Source: Rosenbergiella australiborealis (GTDB lineage: Bacteria; Pseudomonadota; Gammaproteobacteria; Enterobacterales; Enterobacteriaceae). Taken from it: a stretch of DNA of 64,000 nucleotides. Position numbers and translations under genes: made by a program. Each line of letters begins with the position of its first letter. The first letter of the stretch is position 1. Positions 57,410 to 64,000 of the stretch are shown here, piece by piece. The notes beneath the pieces are model-generated. The model was given only the letters and a program-made list of their open reading frames with translations, was not told the origin of the DNA and made no database searches. The stretch is taken from contig NZ_JABBFO010000013.1 in the NCBI RefSeq assembly GCF_018494035.1, positions 1 through 64,000 on the forward strand. The letters run 5' to 3'.

Positions 57410-57426
57410 TTCAAATTTCGCCAGTC
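57410..57426 (+). repeat. Degenerate attachment core (copy 3)
   Basis: TTCAAATTTCGCCAGTC resembles the ssrA end and lies 72 bases after an arm-type repeat, as at 54235. Confidence 0.35.
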
Positions 57427-57468
57427 GTTGGACAGCGACCAGACGATGACGGGACATGAAAGAATACC

Positions 57469-57805
57469 CTTTCTGAAACGCAAAAAATCAGGTCTATGCC
57501 AGTATCGTAGAATCAGCGGGTAAATCCAACCCGCAAGTTAATCTGAGGATGATGCGGCTTTCCCGCGCAGGAAAGGGTCTAGTAGTGCTGTCTATTGCCA
57601 TTTCCTTTTATGAAATCTATACAGCTGAGAACAAGGTTTCAGAAACGGGGAGACAGCTGCCTATTAACGGTGCGGGCATTGCCGGAGAAGCTGCTGGCGG
57701 ATGGCTGGGTTAATGTGCGGTCCGGGCGCGCAACTCTGCGTTGTCATCGGTGGATTTGTGGGAGGCGCACTCGCCGCGTGGGAGATGGGACGTATATGGA
57801 GATAA
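57469..57805 (+). pseudogene. Glycine-zipper protein remnant (module copy 2, gene A)
   Basis: LSETQKNQVYASIVESAGKS, then GKGLVVLSIAISFYEIYTAE, then AGIAGEAAGGWLG and a TAA. A few codons are lost and the sequence goes on CGPGAQLCVVIGGFVGGALA and AWEMGRIWR, ending at 57803-57805. It corresponds to residues 128-240 of the protein at 52897, about two thirds identical by eye. The N-terminal half is gone and an internal stop is present. Confidence 0.75.
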
Positions 57806-57807
57806 GT

Positions 57808-58281
57808 ATGCAGCCGGTTAATACAGTGACTTTGATTGAAAACAGTCCGGCGACTGAATTTAAACAAGCAAAGTCAGAAGTGATTGTTGCAGGGAATACA
57901 ACCGGTATTATTGTTTCCGGCCATGTACTGGAGGCGGCAGTTCAGGTTAATGATGACCGCTACCTTATTTTCACCACGGATGATGTGATTTATGAAGAGT
58001 TTCTTACGGTAACACTGATTAGTGTCAATGATGGCATTCTTGAATCTTTGCAGTTAGGTAACGAATATTCTTCCGGTTTTTTTGAAAAGCTCAGTACAAG
58101 CCGTGGAAGCTTTCACTTTATTGGTGATGCAGTCTGGACGATAAAGGTTGCCGATTCACCGCGTTTACGTCTTCCCTTCTTTTCAGATCCACGCGAAGTT
58201 AAGCGAGCGTCAGGCTTAAAAACTTATATGACAATCATGACAAGACCCATTCCAACTTCCCCTAAATGGGGTATACGCTAG
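57808..58281 (+). CDS. Unrecognised partner protein (module copy 2, gene B)
   Basis: 157 residues. Clear paralogue of the gene at 53622: DDVIYEEFLTVTLISVNDGI, LESLQLGNEYSSGFFEKL and RLPFFSDPREVKRASGLKTY. ATG 57808 has GGAG six bases upstream; ATG 57796, within the end of gene A, is possible. The frame stayed open although gene A is broken, as expected for a protective partner. Its last codons run into an arm-type repeat. Confidence 0.7.
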   Translation: MQPVNTVTLIENSPATEFKQAKSEVIVAGNTTGIIVSGHVLEAAVQVNDDRYLIFTTDDVIYEEFLTVTLISVNDGILESLQLGNEYSSGFFEKLSTSRGSFHFIGDAVWTIKVADSPRLRLPFFSDPREVKRASGLKTYMTIMTRPIPTSPKWGIR

Positions 58282-58304
58282 AATACATGCCAATTCCGTA
58301 TACC
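58270..58304. repeat. Arm-type repeats before an integrase start (copy 5)
   Basis: GGTATACGCTAGAATAC and the inverted CCGTATACC, followed by an integrase start, the same layout as at 50662-50732. Confidence 0.5.
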
Positions 58305-58326
58305 AATACATGCAGGACATGCAGAC

Positions 58327-58350
58327 ATGGCAAGAACTACGCGCCCACGG
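58327..58350 (+). pseudogene. First codons of a second P4-family integrase
   Basis: ATG GCA AGA ACT ACG CGC CCA gives MARTTRP, the same start as the integrase at 50732. The similarity ends there, at the 3' end of the DUF1493 gene on the other strand: a deletion junction. Confidence 0.55.
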
Positions 58351-58353
58351 GCG

Positions 58354-58647
58354 CTATTTATCAATCCAGTGACCGGCACGCGCGGAATCAATTAGCAGTT
58401 GAATAGTCAGAGGCTTTTTCGCCTTACCGTTATCTGCCGGAAAATAACGCCCGAAATTTATTTCTTTCGGGTTGAGAGAAAATCGCTCGGCGAATGTTTC
58501 CAGCAATTCGGCGGCGTCTTCCGGCGCCATCCTAAAATCTTTATTTAAATCCGTTGTATGTGTCAGTGGAAAACGCTTACGCAGCCAAAACCAATAACCG
58601 TTATATTCTTCAACAAGTGCGAATATGGCCTTTTCAATATCATCCAT
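58354..58647 (-). CDS. DUF1493 family protein
   Basis: 97 residues. Basic loop and C-terminal LTIQLLIDSARAGHWIDK, the same motif as in the gene at 228-554. ATG 58647 overlaps the stop of the upstream gene by one base (TGATG), so the two are coupled. Function unknown. Confidence 0.7.
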   Translation of the reverse strand: MDDIEKAIFALVEEYNGYWFWLRKRFPLTHTTDLNKDFRMAPEDAAELLETFAERFSLNPKEINFGRYFPADNGKAKKPLTIQLLIDSARAGHWIDK

Positions 58648-59108
58648 CACCAGATTTTATCCTCCGCACGGGCTATCGTGTTGTAACGGCTCATCGACTT
58701 CCAGCCTATAACCCCTACGTCTGACGCCACTACAGCCCAGCCAATAACTGGCACGGTCCTGCCAACAAAGGTGCCTAGCTTTTGTGTCATTATAATTTTC
58801 ATGTTAAGCGGATTTACAACTATGGTTGGAAGCGGGAAAGGCAGTCTGTATTTTTGCAGCAACCTGCGTGACTGAATAGAAGCATACGAGGTGCCAGGAG
58901 TAGCATTTGCAAGTTTGCCGGACACGACTACGTTATTACGCCCGGCATAGATCGCAGCAGCGGCTACAACGTTGCCCGTTGCCGCTGCCGCCCCCGTGAA
59001 ATGCTCGGCAGTCACATCAACCATAATCCAGAAAAAAAGCTCGCCGGCGTTAATATTTGAAAGGCCGCCGTAAAAATAGGTTCCGTTAAGCTGTTCGGTT
59101 GTATCCAT
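58647..59108 (-). CDS. STM2901-like protein
   Basis: 153 residues. Small helical protein with alanine- and glycine-rich segments (AAAATGNVVAAAAIYAGRNN) and a hydrophobic C-terminal part (FVGRTVPVIGWAVVASDVGV). ATG 59108 with GAGG eight bases upstream is preferred to TTG 59123. The C-terminal 40 residues match the truncated gene at 40-213. Function unknown. Pairing with DUF1493 at both ends of the window argues for a two-gene unit. Confidence 0.65.
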   Translation of the reverse strand: MDTTEQLNGTYFYGGLSNINAGELFFWIMVDVTAEHFTGAAAATGNVVAAAAIYAGRNNVVVSGKLANATPGTSYASIQSRRLLQKYRLPFPLPTIVVNPLNMKIIMTQKLGTFVGRTVPVIGWAVVASDVGVIGWKSMSRYNTIARAEDKIW

Positions 59109-59699
59109 AACCACACCTCGCAATAAAAGAGTGTAGAAACGTTAACCGCAACGACTTTGAATTTCCAGCCCTCCATCTCGCCTGTAACGCATCCTGCCGC
59201 GCTTACCGCCTCATTCCTCAGCCCATCATTCTAAAACCGAGCACATGTCAACGGGACGGAAATCGGGCCGCATTGTCATGCCCTAAATGTCGTGGCGCGC
59301 GCTCGTATCCCCGCCACGCCTGCCCTCTTCGTGGAGTGGTTTTTATGCACCTAAGGGGCTTAAGCCTTGCCGCTGCTGGGCTTAAACGACATTTTGGGAG
59401 GCCTAAAACTCATGCGTTTAGTATAAACATGCACGCTCGCGTCGGTGGGCGGCGTTGTATCACGGACCAGACAAAAGCTTTCTTTCTGACGAGCCAGGAA
59501 AAGGTCTCACCAGAGCCAATTATCAGCGTTCAGTTTTATATAAATCCCCCACTATTCATTACCTTAGTAAAAAAGAGTGTAGCCCGGGCTCTATCAAAAA
59601 TTACGGACAAGAGCTGTACAATGTTTACACTCTAACCTTTTACTGTGTATTATTCCCTGTGAAGACCTCCACGGACGATAACACAAGGAATGTGTCACA
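59109..59699. other. P4-type leader or ash-like remnant
   Basis: GC-richer in its first part, no intact gene. Open + frames with Cys, Arg and Pro bias (CPLRGVVFMHLRGLSLAAAG and GRPKTHAFSINMHARVGG) recall the ash/Icd-like leader region of P4 elements. This is a tentative match from memory. Confidence 0.3.
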
Positions 59700-59816
59700 A
59701 TGGCCGCACTACAGTTTCCCTATACTCTATTCACCACGCAAAACCGGATGGACGACTACGGCGCTAAAGATATGCGCTGCGGCGATTTGACCGAAGCACA
59801 GTTAAAATCTCAATAA
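59700..59816 (+). CDS. Small ORF, unrecognised
   Basis: 38 codons, MAALQFPYTLFTTQNRMDDY and on to DLTEAQLKSQ, followed by more protein-like sequence in other frames (LVDNSTSSAF). It may be the start of a broken small gene of the satellite. No family recognised. Confidence 0.3.
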   Translation: MAALQFPYTLFTTQNRMDDYGAKDMRCGDLTEAQLKSQ

Positions 59817-59945
59817 CGGCTGGTGGATAATTCAACCAGTTCCGCTTTTTCCGTATCTGGTTTGTACTACAGCGATATAACCAGTTTGGTTTCAAGCCAT
59901 TGATGACCAATATGGAAGCAACCATAGAAATCACTGGGGGGCGCA

Positions 59946-60412
59946 ATGACAGTAAAAAATAAAAAAATATTGATTCTTTTTCCCTGACTGTTTGTGTTTC
60001 AGTGGGTTACTGGATTTGGCTGTGTTTACGTCCTGTAAAGATTGTCGCGGTTAATCAGGAAAATAACTATAGCGATGTTTTGGTTAGAAGCTTCCCACCG
60101 ACAGATAAGGGGAAAATAGATTGGTGGCTAAAAAATAAGGATATATTGAAAGAAAAATATGACATTCCTAAATCATCATCTTCTGGATATTTTACTGTTG
60201 TTTTTTGGGATTTTGGCGATGGTTATAAAGAAGAAGGAAAATATGACAGACTTTGTTTTGATGATATGAATACAAAAGTAAACTGCATCGAAAAGGATGC
60301 TGTTTTTTCTGTAGATAAAAGCAGAAATATGGACATAACATTCACCGTTTACGATGATGATAATTATCGGTTAGGCCAGAATGGTGACATTATAAAAATC
60401 GAATCCGATTAG
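59946..60412 (+). pseudogene. DUF943 family protein, frameshifted near the start
   Basis: ATG 59946 reads MTVKNKKILILFP and stops. One base out of frame the sequence continues LTVCVSVGYWIWLCLRPVKI and runs open to 60412 with GKIDWWLKNKDILKEKYDIP, FWDFGDGYKEEGKYDRLCFD and MDITFTVYDDDNYRLGQNGD. This is the DUF943 pattern: a membrane segment and a small extracytoplasmic domain. A single-base change near 59985 breaks the membrane segment. GTG 60002 could start a shorter form without a full membrane anchor. Confidence 0.65.
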
Positions 60413-60910
60413 GTTTGCCGCCCTCGCGTAAAGACAGCAATAAAATCATCCCCTGCCCGGCTTGCACCAGCCATGCATAAGTATCAACATGCTCAGGAGG
60501 CTATCTCGATGGAGAAAAAAAATCTGCAACACCTTACCGCCTGCCTCAACCTCCTTACGTAAGACCATACCCCCTGACGCCGCCCATCCCTAATCCTTGC
60601 CTTTGTCCACGTATGAAAGCGCGTACGCATAGTCTATCTATATGTATAATATAATAATTTTTTATTAAAATTATATATGGAACGAACCGGCTCAGGCCGA
60701 TTTTTTATATTCCAGCCGGGGTAATCACTCCATATAAATACAGGTGTACACGAAACCCTTAACTCATTACTTCATAATTAATTGATTTTAAAACATTAAA
60801 ATGAAAACTGAACAGTATGAATACTTTTTACTAACATCATACGATAACGCTCCCACAGTCTTTACTGTAAGGAGCATTAAATTAGGTTCCACTGTGGGAA
60901 ACGCTATCCA
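60413..60910. other. Right end of the island
   Basis: No gene supported. A weak CGGC/GCCG hairpin with TTTTTT at about 60685 is like those after the alpha remnants. A partial arm-type repeat GGTGTACACG lies at 60743. Both point to another satellite end. Confidence 0.4.
60843..60908. repeat. Imperfect inverted repeat at the island boundary
   Basis: GATAACGCTCCCACAGT (60843) and ACTGTGGGAAACGCTATC (60891) are inverted copies with a few mismatches, about 30 bases apart, ending next to the lptG stop. No T run follows on either strand. Confidence 0.4.
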
Positions 60911-61987
60911 TTACTTCCTTTCGTTAAATCGATACACCAGTACTACTGAAGCGATTAACATCACCACCGGGGGCACAATCACTGCAATCAACGGAGTGAT
61001 AGAAAAGATAAGTCCTAAGTTGATACATATCTGATAGATGATGTAGGTAACTAATCCAACAATCACGCCTAAAGAAAGCCGATTTCCCATTCCCGTATCC
61101 CGGCCATTGACGAAGGTAAATGGAATAATCAGTAAGACCATAGCTAATACCAAAATTGGTCGTCCCAGTTTTTGCCATAAGGCAGAACGGTATTCCATTG
61201 ATGGTTGAGCGGTGGATTTCAAATAATGAATATAGTTTTTAAGCTGCGGAATTGAATAGCTCTCGCTCGTTAACTGAAGTTGCTTCAAGTTATCGCTATT
61301 GAAAATAGAGGCCCAAAGCATAGATGGCTGTTGAGTAGTAACTTGGCGATCGCCCTGCCATTGGGTATGTTTTACATTATGCAGAGTCCAGGTATGGTTT
61401 TCACCGTAGGTTGCAGATTGTGCATAGAGATAATTTTTCAAAGTAAGGTCAGCGTTGTAATCAAACACTTCAACACCTTGAGGTTGCCCCTGTTTATCAA
61501 GATGATCAATACGGACAAATTCATCACCTTGTTGCCCCCAGATAGTCTTGCTGTTTGGATCACTCTCTTCACTTTCCGCAAGTGCAGTATCTTTGCGGAT
61601 TTGAGCTTGTTGTTGAAGCGGAGATGCGATCCATTCATCAATAATCGCGAGCGATGCAGTAAACATAACCCCGGAAATTAAAACAACTATCGCCACTCTA
61701 AAAGTCGAAAATCCCGCACAGCGTATTGCGGTAAGCTCCATATTTTTCGACATATTGCCAAGACCCACTATTCCACCCAATAGTGCAATAAAAGGGCTGA
61801 GATTGACCAAACACCGTGGCACTAGGTAGATAACCACCAGCAAAGCTTGTAACCAACTGTAGCTAGCAGAGACATCTTCGAGTTCAGAAATAAAATCAAA
61901 AAGCGTGAATAGCGGTACCAATAATAATGCGGCAGCGAAGTAGCCAATGAATAAATGGCGGATCAAATAGCGCGAAAAAATATTCAT
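60911..61987 (-). CDS. lptG: LptG-like permease of an LPS export ABC transporter
   Basis: 358 residues. YjgP/YjgQ family: membrane segments at about 15-35, 55-80 and 98-118, a large periplasmic jellyroll domain (about 125-265) and three C-terminal segments (from ILVLAMVLLIIPFTFV). The E. coli LptG is only distantly similar, unlike the core genes in this window. With LptF it would extract lipid-linked polysaccharide from the inner membrane. Overlaps lptF by 4 bases (ATGA). Which of the two plays the LptG role is inferred from order and sequence. Confidence 0.75.
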   Translation of the reverse strand: MNIFSRYLIRHLFIGYFAAALLLVPLFTLFDFISELEDVSASYSWLQALLVVIYLVPRCLVNLSPFIALLGGIVGLGNMSKNMELTAIRCAGFSTFRVAIVVLISGVMFTASLAIIDEWIASPLQQQAQIRKDTALAESEESDPNSKTIWGQQGDEFVRIDHLDKQGQPQGVEVFDYNADLTLKNYLYAQSATYGENHTWTLHNVKHTQWQGDRQVTTQQPSMLWASIFNSDNLKQLQLTSESYSIPQLKNYIHYLKSTAQPSMEYRSALWQKLGRPILVLAMVLLIIPFTFVNGRDTGMGNRLSLGVIVGLVTYIIYQICINLGLIFSITPLIAVIVPPVVMLIASVVLVYRFNERK

Positions 61988-63054
61988 TTGAGTAACTTAT
62001 TCAACAGTGACGAGTCTTTGACCCAAAAATAAATGATCCCTAGCAACATAAATCCGGAAATCAACCATATGCCAGGAAATATTGGTAGCGCTCCATTACT
62101 CACCAACGTACGACAAATGTTTCCTGCAAAAAATATGATAATAAAGACTAGAGCTAAAGGTAATAACACAGAAAAACGTCCTTGCCGCGGGCGTACTCGG
62201 CTTAACGGAATAGCAAGCAATGTCATCAATACCGCATTAAGGCCACGAGTCTCACGCCATTGGCGTTCAGCAATATCCGCACGATCATGTGAGTGCCGTA
62301 AAGTATGCATTGATTTGGCTTTACTACGGATTTCCTCATCATCAACCGGGGGCTTCAAGTTGATGGCAAGATTTTGATACGTCTGTTGACTGTCATTATT
62401 GGAGCTATGCTCAAAGGTATAGGCTGATCCTGACTGTAAATGTGCAATAGGCATTGCTGGGTGGCTATTATCAATACTTCCAACGTGTGAACGGAAGACC
62501 TTTGTGACACCGTTATCCGTCGTATAGATAAATGCATTCTGAATTTGGTTACCCGTTGGCATGATGGTCTGTGCATGTACCATTGTGCCATTATCTTGGA
62601 TGTTGAACTTATTTGCCTGTAAATGGCTCACATCAAAGTTAGATTGTGAATTTTGCATAAGCTGGTCAATATGCGCATAAGCCCAAGGCCTTCCATACAT
62701 AGAAAGCAGTGCACAAGCAACGCCAATAGGGATCGCAAGTAATAAAATACCGCGATATAGTCGTAGTGGTGATATTCCGGCGGCTTGCGCGGCAGTGATT
62801 TCAGAGTCACTGTAAAGCTGCCCTAGCGCAATTGCAGTGGCGACATACAGTCCAATAGGCAGCAGCATTTCTAGAGCAATCAATGATTTGTAAAAAACGA
62901 TAACAAATACCGCTTTTAGCGCAAGAGTGCCGTTCGCCGCGTCAGTTAAATAACGTTGGGCAGAGTAAATGGTAAAAATAAAAATTAAGAAACCGACAAT
63001 CATCGCAACAACATTGCGCGTTTCTTTCATGACATAGCGCTCAAACAAAAACAT
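61984..63054 (-). CDS. lptF: LptF-like permease of an LPS export ABC transporter
   Basis: 356 residues. Same family and layout as its neighbour: N-terminal membrane segments with QLYSDSEITAAQAAGISPLR in the coupling-helix region, a periplasmic domain, and C-terminal segments after VRPRQGRFSVLLPLALVFII. The E/DSEIT motif and the RPRQGR motif are typical of LptF. Distant from E. coli LptF. No lptA, lptB or lptC lies beside it, as is usual for lptFG. Confidence 0.8.
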   Translation of the reverse strand: MFLFERYVMKETRNVVAMIVGFLIFIFTIYSAQRYLTDAANGTLALKAVFVIVFYKSLIALEMLLPIGLYVATAIALGQLYSDSEITAAQAAGISPLRLYRGILLLAIPIGVACALLSMYGRPWAYAHIDQLMQNSQSNFDVSHLQANKFNIQDNGTMVHAQTIMPTGNQIQNAFIYTTDNGVTKVFRSHVGSIDNSHPAMPIAHLQSGSAYTFEHSSNNDSQQTYQNLAINLKPPVDDEEIRSKAKSMHTLRHSHDRADIAERQWRETRGLNAVLMTLLAIPLSRVRPRQGRFSVLLPLALVFIIIFFAGNICRTLVSNGALPIFPGIWLISGFMLLGIIYFWVKDSSLLNKLLK

Positions 63055-63557
63055 AGCTTAACATTAACCCCGCAACGCTACTCCAGTACGAAGAGATGTC
63101 TTCTCAACATCCGTCGCCCAATACCCAGAAGTGATGGCCATTATTTATCTACAAATACTAACACATGCTAGATAAACGAACCGTCCAAGTTACCATTATA
63201 CGGTTACAAGAATAAAAATTTTAGCTTTTAACGATCATTGCCAAGGCACATCATTCATTACCGAGGCTTCATCATAACACTGGGGACTATCAAGTAAGTG
63301 TTGTGCTATCTAACAACAGCGATACTTAACAATAGACTATGAATGCTTTATCATGCAGGGATCGAAACAGCGATGATCAAACCTTCTCTCTTCACAAGGT
63401 TCACGCCACAGTGTGTGATGAAAAGGGTCGCAGTAGTGCTTCATCTCCAATAGGATCCCTTCGCACTTAGTATTGGGAATACTCCATCTTGCATCATTAT
63501 TGGCCTGAAGCACTCATTCCCCAATCGCTATTTAAACTGTCTTAGAGTTGGTCTTTA
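63055..63557. other. Intergenic region between lptF and the flippase gene
   Basis: About 500 bases, divergent promoters expected. I see no gene and no ops/JUMPstart element (GGCGGTAG) of the kind that precedes many polysaccharide operons. Confidence 0.5.
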
Positions 63558-64000
63558 ATGAAAAATTGGTTTTCAGACGGTGCCTTCCGCACTATCCTCC
63601 GAAACAGCGTCTATTTACTGTCCGGTAATGTCGTAAGTGCCCTTCTTGGCCTATTAGCACTTGCCTGTGCAGGGAAAGGGATGACGCCGGCTCTGTTCGG
63701 CACCTTAGTTGTTATTCAGTCTTATACCAAAGCCATCAGTGATTTTGTCAAGTTTCAAACATGGCAATTTGTCGTTCAATATGGCGCACCAGCACACACT
63801 AGTGGCGACCATCAACGCTTGAAAGATGTTGTATCATTTTCCTTTGGTCTTGATATTGTAAGCAGTGTCATCGCTATTTCTGGCGGGATGCTACTCCTAC
63901 CGTTTCTCTCTCACTCATTAGGGCTGGATGCAACCTCTTTCAAACTAGCACTTCTTTACTGTACCTTAATTCCAACAATGGCCTCATCGACCCCTACAGG
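63558..64000 (+). CDS. Polysaccharide flippase, Wzx/PST-like (partial, runs off the window)
   Basis: ATG 63558 opens an uninterrupted frame to the window end (147 codons). Starts MKNWFSDGAFRTILRNSVYL, with hydrophobic segments at about 18-42 (GNVVSALLGLLALACAG) and 90-115. The pattern of an N-terminal RNSxxLLxGN and a following FGxLVxxQSY stretch is that of membrane proteins of the polysaccharide biosynthesis family. Probably the first gene of a surface-polysaccharide operon. The substrate is not known. Confidence 0.7.
   Translation, partial: MKNWFSDGAFRTILRNSVYLLSGNVVSALLGLLALACAGKGMTPALFGTLVVIQSYTKAISDFVKFQTWQFVVQYGAPAHTSGDHQRLKDVVSFSFGLDIVSSVIAISGGMLLLPFLSHSLGLDATSFKLALLYCTLIPTMASSTPT

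Noticed and set aside
57595-57807. Upstream extension of the second partner gene
   Set aside because: The in-frame upstream part overlaps the broken glycine-zipper gene and is arginine-rich shadow sequence; GGAG before ATG 57808 decides the start.
60801-61034. Open + frame of 77 codons starting MKTEQYEYFLLTSYD
   Set aside because: More than half of it is antisense to the 3' end of lptG and it has no ribosome site or family; probably chance.

Overview
The window is a chromosomal segment of an Enterobacterales bacterium. The evidence is the E. coli-type gene order and very close protein matches: der-bamB-yfgM-hisS-ispG-rodZ-rlmN-ndk, the full isc operon, suhB, glyA, glnB, purL, the acpS-pdxJ-recO-era-rnc-lepB-lepA run, the rseC-rseB-rseA-rpoE operon, and recN-bamE-rnfH-ratA-smpB-ssrA. 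Base composition is moderate, below that of E. coli in most genes. Several genes found at these positions in E. coli are missing (pbpC and yfhM near sseA, the glrR-qseG-glrK block between glnB and purL, pgpC beside tadA). This suggests a streamlined, perhaps Erwiniaceae-like lineage, but the genus cannot be fixed from this window.

Layout. 1-960: the edge of an accessory patch, with a truncated membrane-protein gene, a DUF1493 gene and an IS3-family transposase tail. 968-30048: housekeeping core, mostly on the minus strand, covering ribosome assembly, outer-membrane assembly, isoprenoid synthesis, cell shape, tRNA/rRNA modification, Fe-S assembly, one-carbon metabolism, nitrogen signalling and purine synthesis. 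30049-31980: a small decayed patch with an intact lipoprotein gene behind the wreck of a zinc-peptidase effector-like gene. 31989-50114: core again, covering pyridoxine and ACP maturation, RNA processing, protein export, the sigma-E regulon, DNA repair, NAD kinase, outer-membrane assembly and trans-translation. 50173-50536: tmRNA, which is an integration hotspot.

50540-60910 is an accessory island downstream of ssrA. It reads as several P4-type satellite elements that integrated one after another and then decayed. It holds integrase beginnings, one long and one short C-terminal remnant of the P4 alpha primase-helicase, GTGAACA iterons, degenerate copies of the ssrA 3' end, and repeated 20-bp GGTATACGCTTAGGTATACG-type sites. 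Its cargo is almost entirely paired small genes of the toxin/immunity kind. There are two copies of an unrecognised glycine-zipper protein plus partner module, a broken GH24 lysozyme with an intact secreted partner, a CDI toxin tail with a CdiI-like gene, a second DUF1493 pair, and a frameshifted DUF943 gene. 60911-64000: a divergent LptG/LptF pair and the start of a polysaccharide flippase, which looks like the edge of a surface-polysaccharide locus.

Regulatory signals can be read directly in several places: tandem IscR type-1 sites before iscR, PurR operators before glyA and purL, a sigma-E promoter before rpoE, a sigma-32 promoter before grpE, a LexA box before recN, and many intrinsic terminators. 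The best candidate for something undescribed is the duplicated two-gene module at 52897-54089 and 57469-58281.
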